Source: an uncultured Oscillospiraceae bacterium (GTDB lineage: Bacteria; Bacillota; Clostridia; Oscillospirales; Oscillospiraceae). From it: DNA of 64,000 nt. Where the stretch lies: NCBI GenBank assembly GCA_934622035.1, contig CAKTVG010000006.1, forward strand, positions 1 to 64,000, written 5' to 3'. Shown here one piece after another: positions 1 to 8,600 of the stretch; positions within the stretch are counted from its first letter, which is position 1; the number at the start of each line of letters is the position of its first letter. The notes below the pieces were generated by a model. The model did not search any database and had not been told where the DNA came from. It saw nothing but the letters and a program-made list of their open reading frames with translations. A program made the translations under genes and the position numbers.

Positions 1-266
1 TTCACAAACCGGACAACATCCTTGGGGTCGGTGGGCGCCATCTCCATAAAATCGTCCTCGACCTTTTCCATACAGTATGCGGTTGACTCAATAATCAGCT
101 CGTCTACACTGCTGAAATACGAATAAAGATTTCCCGTTGTGCAGCCGCAAGCTGCCGCCAGAGCCTTGATGCCCGTACCCGTCAGCCCGTTTTCGGCATA
201 GCATTCAAAGCATTTTTCCATCATTTCGCGCTTGCGCGCGTTGTGCTGTTCCTCTGTTGCTCTCAT
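1..266 (-). CDS. TetR/AcrR-family transcriptional regulator, N-terminal part (cut by window edge)
   Basis: The gene starts at ATG 264-266 and runs leftward off the window, so only about 88 residues are visible. They form the DNA-binding domain of a TetR/AcrR repressor: residues 10-32 are helix 1 (KREMMEKCFECYAENGL), followed by the helix-turn-helix GTGIKALAAACGCTTGNLYSYFSS, in which GNLYSYF is the usual recognition-helix signature. The ligand-binding domain lies outside the window, so the effector cannot be guessed. A palindrome 25 bp upstream (291-304) is the likely autoregulatory operator. TetR genes normally control a neighbouring exporter or enzyme, which should lie to the left of the window or divergently, where only gene debris is now found. 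Confidence 0.9.
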   Translation of the reverse strand, partial: MRATEEQHNARKREMMEKCFECYAENGLTGTGIKALAAACGCTTGNLYSYFSSVDELIIESTAYCMEKVEDDFMEMAPTDPKDVVRFV

Positions 267-290
267 ATACGCCACTTCCTTCTTGATAAC

Positions 291-304
291 TAACTAATCA
301 GTTA
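291..304. promoter_or_regulatory. Probable TetR operator (perfect inverted repeat)
   Basis: TAACT-AATC-AGTTA is a perfect 5+5 inverted repeat in an AT-rich stretch immediately upstream of the TetR-family gene. Position and symmetry fit a site bound by the TetR dimer for autorepression. Binding is inferred, not shown. Confidence 0.5.
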
Positions 305-451
305 ATTATAGTATAACATAGATTTGTGACGAATTCAAGGACTATTCGAGAAAAATCGAAGAAAATCAAATTGCAATATAATCTCACAAAAAATTCCTTA
401 CAGCAGAAAGAAAATAGCGGCTGACCTCAACGATCAAAACCGTACTAATAA

Positions 452-870
452 AAATGTCTTTGTTATGTGCGGTATCGGTACAAGAAAACCAGTGAGAGCG
501 GTTACGGCAGCTACACCAGCATCTATTCCGGCACGACAAAAAGCGGAACCTCTTTCAGTTACTCCAATTTGGAGCTGTGCAGTCTGGACGCCAACAGCTC
601 CTAATGAACGGCGTCAATGTCCACGGCAAAATGGGCAGAGTGGACGGCTCGACTACCGACCTCAACAACGTGAAGACTCCCGGCTACTATTTTGCGTATT
701 CCGCTTCCACGTCAAAGCACTTTCCGACCACCACAATCGGTATGCTGGAGGTTTTTCTGCCGGAAAGCTACTTCATTCAGCAGCGATACACCGTCTATGA
801 TGGATCAAGGATGTTTATCCGTGGAAACTACGGCGTCACATGGTCCTCGTGGCACACGGTGTCGCTGGCC
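452..870 (+). pseudogene. Decayed phage tail-fibre/minor structural protein fragment
   Basis: Two reading frames with phage tail character lie end to end. The first (452-601) contains KKTSESGYGSYTSIYSGT and ends SLDANSS-stop; it has no start codon or ribosome binding site and is preceded by a stop at 449. The second opens in another frame near 600 with NGVNVHGKMGRVDGSTTDLN, then VKTPGYYFAYSAS, RYTVYDGSRMFIRGNYG and VTWSSWHTV. The repeated pattern 'D-L-N-x-V-x-T-P-G-x-Y ... W-S-S-W' is typical of the C-terminal end of siphophage tail fibres. The frame change and the lack of intervening sequence indicate a deletion. At about 858-876 the phage sequence runs straight into the antisense strand of a truncated ABC binding-protein gene. 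It is read as a remnant, not a working gene. Confidence 0.65.
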
Positions 871-1395
871 ACAGTACTGGGCATCCGCCAGTTCGGGCCA
901 GTCGGCGTTCAGCTCGGGAACAACGGTAGTGTTGTAGATGACACCCACAGCGGAGGCGCTGTAACCGAACAGCGTGCTGTCACTGTCGATCCAGCCCTCG
1001 TTGACCTTATCGGCATTGGCGGGAGTGTAGCTTTCCAGTTGACCGTCGGCCTTCATGCTCAGACCGTCAGACCAGGAAGCGAGGATGACTACATCGGCCA
1101 CGGGATTAGCCTGCTCCGCTTCGAGACGAGCGAGGATCTCGCCGGTGGTACCCTGGAACTGCTCTACCTCGACGCTGGTCTTTGCCGTGAAAGCCTCGGC
1201 CAGCTTGTCGGCAAGACCGGCGGGGCTGGGCATATAGACCGTTACCTTGCCTGAGAGCTGCGGCTCGGTATTGTCCGAAGTGGACTGTTCATTTCCGGAG
1301 GAATTGGAATCATTCTGAGACGGCTGATTGCCGCAGGCAGCCAAACCAAGGCAAAGGCACAGCGCCAGCAGCAGACATACAATACTTCTTTTCAT
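805..1395 (-). pseudogene. Iron/2-aminoethylphosphonate-type ABC transporter substrate-binding lipoprotein, truncated
   Basis: ATG at 1393-1395 follows AGAAAGAGG and overlaps the ATPase stop codon by 4 bp (ATGA), so this start is preferred over an upstream in-frame one. Residues 1-20 are a lipoprotein signal with lipobox LAAC, then an Asn/Ser-rich linker, then SGKVTVYMPSPAGLADKLAEAF, the start of a class II Fe(III)-type binding fold. Homology-like sequence continues to DWPELADAQY (about 876) and is then replaced by unrelated residues (CGQRHRVPRGP...) up to a stop at 805. The normal family length is about 330-350 aa; only about 175 aa remain. The downstream part and the expected permease gene are missing, so the transporter is probably dead. 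The exact substrate is not predictable. Confidence 0.8.
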
Positions 1396-2369
1396 GCTGA
1401 TAAGACCTCTTTCTTTTGAAAAGTAATGAATTGATTTGGATCTATGTAAATGGACATCATCTCGCTGGGCGTTACCTTTCGCCCGCTGTGAAGAGTCCAT
1501 ATTACCGATTGATAGGGAACTGTGACCTCATAGGTGCTTCCCAGATATTGCACGCTCTGAACGGGAAGTTCAAAGTGCAGCGCACCTTTTACCGGCGTTT
1601 GTGCGACAGCTTCCGGACGGAACATCTCCGTTTCGCTGAGCCAGTTAGACTTTCCCACAAAGCGTGCCACGAACTCGCTGGCAGGATCGTGATAGATGGT
1701 CTCCGGCGCAGCATATTGTTCCACATAACCGCCGTTCAGAACAGCAATGCGGTCGCTCATACTCATGGCTTCCGTTTGGTCGTGGGTCACGAAAACGGAG
1801 GTGATGCCGAGGGCGGAGGTCAACTCTGTCAATTCGTGCCGCATTTCTTCCCGCAACAGAGCATCCAGAGCGGATAATGGTTCGTCAAATAAAATGCATC
1901 CCGGTTGGACGGCAATGGCGCGGGCAAAGGCAACGCGCTGCTGCTGGCCGCCGGAAAGCTGGTGGGGATAGCGTTTTTCAAAGTCCTCCAGATGTACAGT
2001 ACGCAGCGCATCACGCACGCGGTTCTGCAAATTCTCCGTTTCTTTTCTCGCCCGCAGTCCGAAAGCCACATTTTCAAACACCGTCATGTGCGGCCAAAGG
2101 GCAAAATCCTGAAACACAAAGCCGAGGTTCCGCTTCTCCGGCGGCAGGTTGATTTTGCGTTCTTTTGAAAAAACGCAGGTATCGTCCAGCCAAATCTCAC
2201 CATTGTCCGGTGTTTCCAGCCCGGCGATCATCCGCAGAAGCGTTGTCTTGCCGCAGCCGGAGGGCCCCAGCAGCGTCGTAAAGCTCCCGTTCTCGATGGT
2301 CAGCGTTGTGGGCTGAATGACCTGCCCCTTATCAAAGCTCTTTGCAATCTGTTCCAGTCGAATTTCCAT
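1392..2369 (-). CDS. ABC transporter ATP-binding protein, Fe(III)/spermidine-putrescine (FbpC/PotA) type
   Basis: The 325-aa protein has a full ABC domain: Walker A GPSGCGKTT (about 34-42), Q-loop FQDFALWP, signature LSGGQQQR, Walker B CILFDEPLSALDA and H-loop VFVTHDQTEAMS. It is followed by a short C-terminal TOBE-like regulatory domain (about 240-325), as in FbpC, PotA and PhnT proteins. It would energise import with the binding protein encoded just downstream (4-bp overlap). No permease lies on either side: upstream is 539 bp without a gene, downstream the operon is broken. There is no recognisable Shine-Dalgarno before the ATG, odd for this genome, suggesting the gene was once translated from an upstream neighbour now lost. 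Substrate class is inferred from family resemblance. Confidence 0.85.
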   Translation of the reverse strand: MEIRLEQIAKSFDKGQVIQPTTLTIENGSFTTLLGPSGCGKTTLLRMIAGLETPDNGEIWLDDTCVFSKERKINLPPEKRNLGFVFQDFALWPHMTVFENVAFGLRARKETENLQNRVRDALRTVHLEDFEKRYPHQLSGGQQQRVAFARAIAVQPGCILFDEPLSALDALLREEMRHELTELTSALGITSVFVTHDQTEAMSMSDRIAVLNGGYVEQYAAPETIYHDPASEFVARFVGKSNWLSETEMFRPEAVAQTPVKGALHFELPVQSVQYLGSTYEVTVPYQSVIWTLHSGRKVTPSEMMSIYIDPNQFITFQKKEVLSA

Positions 2370-2908
2370 ATGAAATAGTTGGCGCTATGTATCGCTTGCA
2401 TCACATGGAGCAGTTGCCTATTTTTTGCCCGAATCGGCTATACTGATTAATTCATGCAGGCCGCCTTCGGTAAGAATACTGCTTTGCGGGTACGGCAAGC
2501 CATGCTGCCGCAGGGTTTACCGGCATAAAACGATACCACTTGATTTTTCCTCGAAAAAATCCTATACTAATCATTGATAAGTCTGAAAATCTGCAAATAC
2601 ACCGCGGGCAGGCGCCACACAACATGAACTCAGCCGCTTCGGCTGTGCCCGCTTGCATAAAGAGATTTACGATACCAACAATCTGGAAATATTGCACAAA
2701 ATGCAGGCGCGATAATTGAACACTATCACGAAAGTGCTGAAAGTTTTTTTCGTAAAAGTCGCTATTGTACAAATAATGGCGTCGCTCTCCATTCACCTGC
2801 TGCGATCCGAGGCGTATAATCAAGCTGCGAATCGGATTTCGCAAAAAAAGGGACGCCCTGCGACGATCGGCCTGACCGGCTGGGCTTCCCGAAAAACAGG
2901 AGGAAACA
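2370..2908. other. 539-bp gene-free region between divergent ABC loci
   Basis: No complete gene is visible. Composition is more AT-rich than the flanking glucan operon. One short open stretch (2611-2713, plus strand) reads ...LHKEIYDTNNLEILHKMQAR-stop, vaguely like a piece of a GntR/FCD-type regulator, but it is too short to name. The right end contains the promoter of the downstream operon (2792-2820). Confidence 0.5.
2792..2820 (+). promoter_or_regulatory. SigmaA-type promoter of the alpha-1,6-glucan operon
   Basis: A perfect -10 box TATAAT (2815-2820) is preceded at 17 bp by a weak -35 TTCACC (2792-2797). A weak -35 suits an activated promoter; the AraC-family gene inside the operon is the candidate activator (inference). 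Confidence 0.6.
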
Positions 2909-4195
2909 ATGAAAAAGTATCGCAAATTATTGGCGCTGCTGCTGGCCTTCGTGATGATTGCACTGTGCGCAGTTGGCTGCGGCAAAACGGATGAACCCAA
3001 CGCATCTGCCGGCACCCCTTCTTCCGAGCCTGAAAAGACCGAGCCGAGCGTCGACGCCGAGCCGGTCACCATCACCTTCTGGCACACCTACGGCGACAGC
3101 GAGGAAGCGCAGTTCCTGAACGTGGTCATGCCGCTTTGGGAAGCCGCGCATCCCGAAATCAAGGTCGAGGCTGTCCGCCAGGACAGCAGCCAGTATCATC
3201 AGATGATCGTCACATCCTTTGGTACCGGCATGAGCCCGGATGTCGCGCGTGTAGACATTGCGAACATCGCAGCCTATGCCAAGCAGGGCGGCCTGGTCGC
3301 GCTGAGCGATTATGCGGATTTTGCGGATATCTCCGGAAACTATCTGGACGCGCCGCTTTCCACCAACCTCTATCAGGGCAAGTATTACGGCCTGCCGCTG
3401 GACACCAACTGCAAGGCTGCCGTGGTCAACACCGGCGTCCTTAAGGAGCTGGGGCTCGACGAGGTTCCCGCAACCATGGAGGCCTTTATTGAGGCCGCCA
3501 AGACCCGCGGTACGTATTCTCTGAATGTCTCCGGCGTGGGCGATTGGGATATGTATCCCTACTTCTGGCTGTTCGGCGGCGTTCTGACCGACGACGGCTT
3601 TACCAAGGCAACCGGCTACCTTGACAGTGAGGCCAGCATCGCAGCCATGCAGAAGATTGTGGAGCTGCACAACGACAAGGTCCTGACCATCCGCGACGTG
3701 GACGGCTCCGTGGATGCCTGGGACGGCATCAACAGCGAATATGCCATGTTCTTTGAAGGCCCGTGGTACTTCGGCTCCTATGACGACTGCCTTGCAAAGG
3801 GCATCACCGCGGCGACCATCCCGACCTACGAGGGCCGCAGCGCCTCCGTCGTCGGCGGCGAGGACATCGCAGTGTTCGCAACGAGCAAGCAGGCCGATGC
3901 CGCTTATGAATTTGCCAAGTTCATGACCTCCGAGGAGGTACAGCTTGCCATGCTGGAGGCAGGACAGCTTCCCATCCTCAAGTCTCTGGTCAGCAGTGAA
4001 GCCGTGCAGAGCAATCCCGTCTGGTCTGTGTACATGAAGCAGATGGAATCGGCCAAGGCGCGCATTCCCTCTCCTAACAATTCCGCCATTCAGGAGATCT
4101 GGAGCGAAATGGTAACGAGCATCTTTGTTGAAAACGCAGACGTTGCGCAGGCACTGCATGACGCGGCTGCCAGAATCGACGAGCAGCTCAACTGA
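2909..4195 (+). CDS. Family 1 extracellular sugar-binding lipoprotein of an oligosaccharide ABC importer
   Basis: The 428-aa protein begins with a lipoprotein signal (KKYRKLLALLLAFVMIALCAVGC, lipobox AVGC, lipid-anchored Cys24). A low-complexity linker rich in Ser, Pro and Glu follows, then a SBP_bac_1 (MalE-like) domain starting at VTITFWHTYGDSEEAQF. The start is supported by AGGAGG 7 bp upstream. It is the first gene of a seven-gene operon with two permeases and two alpha-1,6-glucan-active enzymes, so it probably captures isomalto-oligosaccharides or dextran fragments outside the cell. No matching ATPase is encoded in the operon; such CUT1 systems usually share a housekeeping MsmK/MalK-type ATPase. 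Substrate is inferred from context. Confidence 0.9.
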   Translation: MKKYRKLLALLLAFVMIALCAVGCGKTDEPNASAGTPSSEPEKTEPSVDAEPVTITFWHTYGDSEEAQFLNVVMPLWEAAHPEIKVEAVRQDSSQYHQMIVTSFGTGMSPDVARVDIANIAAYAKQGGLVALSDYADFADISGNYLDAPLSTNLYQGKYYGLPLDTNCKAAVVNTGVLKELGLDEVPATMEAFIEAAKTRGTYSLNVSGVGDWDMYPYFWLFGGVLTDDGFTKATGYLDSEASIAAMQKIVELHNDKVLTIRDVDGSVDAWDGINSEYAMFFEGPWYFGSYDDCLAKGITAATIPTYEGRSASVVGGEDIAVFATSKQADAAYEFAKFMTSEEVQLAMLEAGQLPILKSLVSSEAVQSNPVWSVYMKQMESAKARIPSPNNSAIQEIWSEMVTSIFVENADVAQALHDAAARIDEQLN

Positions 4196-4222
4196 TTTTC
4201 CAACCAATATCACAGCTCTATG

Positions 4223-4252
4223 GTGCCGCAGAACCGGCGGGTTCTGCGGCAC
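4223..4252 (+). terminator. Stem-loop after the binding-protein gene (partial terminator or mRNA stabiliser)
   Basis: A 13-bp perfect stem (4223-4235 with 4240-4252, loop GGCG) is followed by TTTT and then the permease ribosome binding site. It sits between the binding protein and permease genes, where such hairpins usually allow more binding protein than permease to be made. Confidence 0.75.
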
Positions 4253-4274
4253 TTTTGGAAAGGAGAAGTGTCCT

Positions 4275-5222
4275 ATGGTTTCTGCCGGAGATACCCGCCT
4301 GCGGTCAGGCCGCGCCGTCGCCGTCCGCAAGGGTCTGCGCGGCTGGCTGACCGCGTCGCCCTTTGTCCTGCCGGGCTTGCTTCTGGTTTTGGTTTTTGTG
4401 GTCTATCCACTGTTTTTCACTGTCCGTATTGCGCTGTCCGACTATCAGATCGTGCAGGGCAAAATCACCTTTATCGGCCTTGAGAATTTCCGCAAGGTGC
4501 TGTCCGGCGGCTCTCGCTTCTGGTACGCCTACCGGAATAACTTTCTCTATGCGCTGGTCACGGTTCCCTTCATCCTGCTGGGCGGGATGCTGTTTTCCTA
4601 TCTGATCAACAATTTGAAGCGCGGCCAGGGGATTTTCCGCGTCGGATTTTATCTGCCGGTCATCACCTCTTGGGTGATTGTAAGTCTGGTGTTTCAGTAC
4701 ATGTTCAACAACTCCAACCGCGGTCTGATCAACTACATTCTTGTGGATGTGCTGCACCTTCTGGACGATTATGTGCCGTGGCTGCTGCGCGAGTGGTCGG
4801 GCAATGCGGCCATCTGGCTCATGGGCATCTGGAAAAACATGGGCTGGGCCATGCTCATCTATCTGGCGGCTTTGCAGGGCATCCCCAAGGAACGCTACGA
4901 GGCTGCCGAGCTGGACGGTGCGGGACTGTGGGCAAAATTCTGGCACATCACCGTCCCCAGCCTGCGCCCGACGACGTTCTATGTGATGGTGAATATGATC
5001 ATCGGCTCGTTCAACGTCTTTATTCAGGTGATGATGCTCACCGGCGGCAATCCCAACGGAAAGACCTCCACGCTGCAATATCTTCTCTATGACAAGGCGT
5101 TCAACCAGTTTGAGTTCGGCGAGGCCTCGGCCATCGGCATGATCTCCGCCGTGACCATCGTGGTGCTGACGGTCGTCCTGAACCGGACGCTGAAGCTGGA
5201 CAACGCGGAACAGGAGGGTTGA
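4275..5222 (+). CDS. Sugar ABC transporter permease, MalF/UgpA (CUT1) type
   Basis: ATG 4275 follows GAAAGGAGAAG and is chosen over an in-frame start inside the preceding gene, giving 315 aa. Six transmembrane segments are visible, the first at LTASPFVLPGLLLVLVFVVYPLF. The EAA loop that docks to the ATPase is recognisable at YEAAELDGAGLWAKFWHITVP (about 210-230). It is the first membrane subunit of the oligosaccharide importer, pairing with the next gene; the two are 2 bp apart. The short N-terminus without a MalF-type periplasmic domain is typical of Gram-positive systems such as LacF, MsmF or UgpA. The substrate is inferred from the operon to be an alpha-1,6-gluco-oligosaccharide. Confidence 0.9.
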   Translation: MVSAGDTRLRSGRAVAVRKGLRGWLTASPFVLPGLLLVLVFVVYPLFFTVRIALSDYQIVQGKITFIGLENFRKVLSGGSRFWYAYRNNFLYALVTVPFILLGGMLFSYLINNLKRGQGIFRVGFYLPVITSWVIVSLVFQYMFNNSNRGLINYILVDVLHLLDDYVPWLLREWSGNAAIWLMGIWKNMGWAMLIYLAALQGIPKERYEAAELDGAGLWAKFWHITVPSLRPTTFYVMVNMIIGSFNVFIQVMMLTGGNPNGKTSTLQYLLYDKAFNQFEFGEASAIGMISAVTIVVLTVVLNRTLKLDNAEQEG

Positions 5223-5224
5223 GC

Positions 5225-6094
5225 ATGCGGAGCAAAAAAACATCCGAGCTGCTCGGGCAGCTGCTTTTGTGGCTCCTGCTGATCAGTGCGCTGCTGATCT
5301 TTTCTGTGCCGTTTTTCTTCATGATCACAAATTCCTTTGAAGAATTCAGCTATGTGCTGCCATATCCGCCGAAGCTGATTCCAACGAAGCTGGACTTTTC
5401 CGCCTATAAGCACATTCTGCAAATGGACATTTTTCCGGTTGCCGTGCGAAACAGTGTCGTCAACACCTGTCTGACGGTGGCGATCTCGGTGTTCATTTCC
5501 ACGCTTTCGGCCTACGGCTTTGCGCGCATTCGCTTCCCCGGACGGGAAAAAATCTTCTGGCTGTATCTGTTTACGCTGATGATGCCCGGCTTCCTGAACA
5601 TTATTCCACAGTTTTTAATTCTAAAGGGAATTCATCTGCCCGGCCTGAGCAACGGCCTGGTCGGCACGCGGGCGGGCCTCATTTTGATCTATGTGGCGAC
5701 CAATGTCTGCGGCCACACCTTCTTCCTGCGCAATTTCTTCCGGGGGCTGCCGGATTCCCTGTCGGAATCCGTAATCGTGGATGGCGGCGGTCACGGCGCG
5801 ATCTTTTTTAAGATCATGCTGCCGCTCTCTACGCCTGCCATCGGCACGATGACGATTTTCGCCTTTCAGGGCTTCTGGGAGGAATATTTCACCGCGAAGG
5901 TGCTTGTCGGCGCAGACGAAAAAATGATCACGCTGCCGCTTCTGCTCCAGCGTCTGAACGGGCAGTACGCCACGCGCTGGGAGTGGGTTTTTGCCGCGTC
6001 GATTCTGGCGCTGATCCCGGTCGTTGTGCTGTTTGTCCTATTCCAGCGCAAGATGGTCGTCGGCGGTCTGACACAGGGGGCGGTGAAGGGATGA
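5225..6094 (+). CDS. Sugar ABC transporter permease, MalG/UgpE (CUT1) type
   Basis: ATG 5225 lies 6 nt after AGGAGGG; the TTG at 5219 is closer than ideal and less likely. The 289-aa protein has six membrane spans, beginning LLLWLLLISALLIFSVPFFF. The MalG-type EAA loop is at SESVIVDGGGHGAIFFKIMLPLS, with the expected Gly-x-Gly pattern slightly degenerate (VDGGGHG). It forms the importer channel with the preceding MalF-type subunit. Its stop overlaps the start of the GH66 gene by 4 bp (ATGA), so the enzyme is translationally coupled to the transporter. Confidence 0.9.
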   Translation: MRSKKTSELLGQLLLWLLLISALLIFSVPFFFMITNSFEEFSYVLPYPPKLIPTKLDFSAYKHILQMDIFPVAVRNSVVNTCLTVAISVFISTLSAYGFARIRFPGREKIFWLYLFTLMMPGFLNIIPQFLILKGIHLPGLSNGLVGTRAGLILIYVATNVCGHTFFLRNFFRGLPDSLSESVIVDGGGHGAIFFKIMLPLSTPAIGTMTIFAFQGFWEEYFTAKVLVGADEKMITLPLLLQRLNGQYATRWEWVFAASILALIPVVVLFVLFQRKMVVGGLTQGAVKG

Positions 6095-7701
6095 GTCTGA
6101 AGTGCGAATTTGATCGCGCGCAGTACCTTGCCGGTCAGATTGTGCGCCTGCGGCTGCCGGAAAGTGCCGCGGCAGCGGAGGTGCATCTGTATCGATTGGA
6201 GCAGGAGCTTGCCTGCGCGCCGCAGCGTGAGGGCTGCAAGCTTTGCCTCTCCGAGCTTCCGAACGGCTGCTATGGCATTTCCGTTGAGCTTCGCGGCGAG
6301 CGCTGGGAGGGCGCGTTCGACATCGTGGACGATGCCCGCTCCGTAACGCGCTACGCGTTTTTGTCGGATTTTTCTCCGCGGGAGGAAGGCACGCAGGACG
6401 TGTCGTGGATTTGCGGGCTGCACTGCAATGCGGTGCAGTTTTATGACTGGATGTACCGCCACGACCAACTGCTGCCGCCGGAGGAGCGGTATCTCGACCC
6501 CATGGGACGGGAAACCGATCTGTCGGTGATCCGGGAAAAAATCGAAGCCTGTAAGACTGCGGGCATCCGGCCCATTGCCTATGGCGCGGTTTATGCCGCG
6601 ACGGAGGCGCTGTTCCGCGCCCATCCGGAATGGGGCATGTACACCATGGACGGGCAGGCTATGACCTTTGCTAGCTGGCTTTATTACATGAACGTCTCGG
6701 AGGCCTGCGGCTGGTCTGCGCATCTGCTCGACGAATACCGCCAAGCCATTGCACTGGGCTTCTCCGGCATCCATATGGATACCTACGGCTTCCCCAAGCA
6801 GGTCTGGGACTGGGAAAAGCATCCTGTGGAGCTGGCGCAGGCGCTCCCGAGGCTGATCGATCGCGCAGCCGAGGCGGTTCGGGAGGAGGACGCCGCGGGC
6901 GGCGTAATCTTCAACGCCGTCAACAACTGGCCGATGGAGGCCGTTGCAAAAACAAAACAGGACGCCGTCTATATCGAAGTCTGGCCGCCGAACGACCGCT
7001 ATCGCGATCTGTTTACGCTCATTCGTGAGGCGCGTCTGTGCTCGGGCAAGCAGGTGGTGCTTGCCGCCTACCTCAAGCCGTTTTTACAGGAGGATGTCTC
7101 CGGCGCGGAACGCGCGTTCCGCCTCTGCTGGGCGGCAATTTCGGCCTCCGGCGGCACGCAGCTCGTGCTCGGCGAAAACCGGAGCATTCTGCGCGACAGC
7201 TACTACGCAAACTATGCCGCGCTGCGCGGGGAATTTCTTCCTGTGGTGCAGAAATACTGTGATTTCCTGGTGCGCTATGCAGAGCTTCTGTATCTGGACA
7301 CCGGAACGGACATTGGGCGCACGGCCTCCGGCGGCATCAATGAGGATATTCTCTTTGAGGCAGAAAACTGCGTCTTTTCCACGGAGGGCGCGGACGGCGC
7401 GGTCTGGAGCATCATCCGCGAAAGCGGGCATCGCCTGACGGTGCAACTTATCAATCTGCGCGGGAACGACGGTCTTTGGAACTGCCCAAAGAACGAGCCT
7501 GTGCCTGTGGAGCATCTGAAGCTCCATCTGCGTCTCGACCGGCCGATCAGCGGCGTGTTTGCCGCCTCGCCGGACGGCGCTTCTCTGTGCGCGCAGCGCC
7601 TGCCGCTCACCTACCGGGAAACGCCGCAGGGACGCATTTATACGGCCGAGCTGCCCCGGCTGGACTACTGGGCCGCCGTCTGGGCAATCATGGAGGGATA
7701 A
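6091..7701 (+). CDS. Cytoplasmic GH66 dextranase/cycloisomaltooligosaccharide-type glucanase
   Basis: The 536-aa protein has the GH66 catalytic barrel: LSDFSPREEG (91-100), NAVQFYDWMYRHD (113-125), AYGAVYAA (163-170), GFSGIHMDTYGFP (223-235) and DAVYIEVWPPN (291-301). By comparison with characterised GH66 enzymes, Asp230 is the predicted nucleophile and Glu296 the acid/base; both are present. The family cleaves alpha-1,6 linkages in dextran or forms cyclic isomaltooligosaccharides. There is no signal peptide and no carbohydrate-binding module, and the gene overlaps the permease by 4 bp, so the enzyme should act in the cytoplasm on imported glucan pieces. Well-studied dextranases are mostly secreted, which makes this arrangement notable. 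Hydrolysis versus transglycosylation cannot be told from sequence. Confidence 0.88.
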   Translation: MSLKCEFDRAQYLAGQIVRLRLPESAAAAEVHLYRLEQELACAPQREGCKLCLSELPNGCYGISVELRGERWEGAFDIVDDARSVTRYAFLSDFSPREEGTQDVSWICGLHCNAVQFYDWMYRHDQLLPPEERYLDPMGRETDLSVIREKIEACKTAGIRPIAYGAVYAATEALFRAHPEWGMYTMDGQAMTFASWLYYMNVSEACGWSAHLLDEYRQAIALGFSGIHMDTYGFPKQVWDWEKHPVELAQALPRLIDRAAEAVREEDAAGGVIFNAVNNWPMEAVAKTKQDAVYIEVWPPNDRYRDLFTLIREARLCSGKQVVLAAYLKPFLQEDVSGAERAFRLCWAAISASGGTQLVLGENRSILRDSYYANYAALRGEFLPVVQKYCDFLVRYAELLYLDTGTDIGRTASGGINEDILFEAENCVFSTEGADGAVWSIIRESGHRLTVQLINLRGNDGLWNCPKNEPVPVEHLKLHLRLDRPISGVFAASPDGASLCAQRLPLTYRETPQGRIYTAELPRLDYWAAVWAIMEG

Positions 7702-7702
7702 T

Positions 7703-8599
7703 ATGCTGATTTCCTACAATGCAGACCTGCTTCCGAAGGTGCGAATGCTGGGTCAGATTCGCTACAATGAGCCGTGGATCCACTTTTCCCGCTGCATCAA
7801 CGAATGGGTTTTGTACGTGATCCGGGACGGGAATCTGTATTTGCAGGAAAACGGCATCCGTTACCACCTGACAGCGGGGGACTTTTTCCTTCTGGAGCCG
7901 GGGCTGACCCACGAGGGCTACCAGCGCGCCTCCTGCGACTATTATTACGCCCATTTTACCCACCCGGATATGTGCAGGGCGGGAGACGACCGGCAGGCCA
8001 TTGCGGAGCTCGCGGAAAAGCGCCGGGAAAGCCTCGTCGGCTACAACCTCGAGTCCATCGACCCCACCTCGCCCACAACATATCTTCCGAAGCAGTTCCA
8101 CCTGGCAGGCGGAGAGTTCAAGGCACAGCTCCGCGCTGCCGTGGAATGCTATGACAGCCGCGAGGAGGACTACAAGCGCAGAACCTCCGCATTGCTGCAC
8201 AGCTTTCTTCTTCAGACGGCGCATGAGCATCTGCTCTCGCAGAACAGTGCCAAAGGAAAAAAGCTCCGCAAGTCCGATGTGGCCGCGGAGCAGCTCCTGC
8301 GCTATTTGAACCAGAACTATACCAAGCACCTGACGAGCACGGAGATTGGGGAGCTGTTTGAGACGAATTTCGACTACCTCAACCGCGTATTTTCCTCGCT
8401 GACCGGCTCGCCGGTGTTCACCTATCTCAACATTCTGCGCATCAACAACGCAAAGCAGCTCATCTCCACAACGGACCTGCCGTTTGCGGAGATCGCCTAT
8501 CTGGTCGGCATCGAGGACCGGTACTATTTCTCCAAGCTCTTCCGGAAGATGACCGGCATGAGCCCGACAGAATACTACAAGGAAGTCAGGAGTGGTTAA
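7703..8599 (+). CDS. AraC-family transcriptional regulator
   Basis: ATG 7703 follows TGGAGGGATA and the GH66 stop by 1 nt; 298 aa. Residues 1-110 are an AraC-type cupin sensor (VRMLGQIRYNEPW, YHLTAGDFFLLEPGLTHEGYQ). The C-terminal 100 residues carry the double helix-turn-helix: LTSTEIGELFETNFDYLNRVFSSLTG and DLPFAEIAYLVGIEDRYYFSKLFRKMTGMSPTEYYK. The family mostly activates sugar genes after binding the sugar in its cupin. Because it is encoded inside the operon it would form a positive feedback loop on the promoter at 2792-2820 (inference). Confidence 0.92.
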   Translation: MLISYNADLLPKVRMLGQIRYNEPWIHFSRCINEWVLYVIRDGNLYLQENGIRYHLTAGDFFLLEPGLTHEGYQRASCDYYYAHFTHPDMCRAGDDRQAIAELAEKRRESLVGYNLESIDPTSPTTYLPKQFHLAGGEFKAQLRAAVECYDSREEDYKRRTSALLHSFLLQTAHEHLLSQNSAKGKKLRKSDVAAEQLLRYLNQNYTKHLTSTEIGELFETNFDYLNRVFSSLTGSPVFTYLNILRINNAKQLISTTDLPFAEIAYLVGIEDRYYFSKLFRKMTGMSPTEYYKEVRSG

Positions 8600-8600
8600 C

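Noticed and set aside
2611..2713. Possible GntR/FCD regulator fragment (LHKEIYDTNNLEILHKMQAR)
   Set aside because: Only about 34 residues, no start codon or conserved remainder; resemblance may be chance.
2927..4330. 467-codon minus-strand frame opposite the sugar-binding lipoprotein
   Set aside because: Antisense shadow; the plus strand has signal peptide, lipobox and family fold. The same applies to the long antisense frames opposite ftsH (14248-15648) and gdpP (19429-21393).
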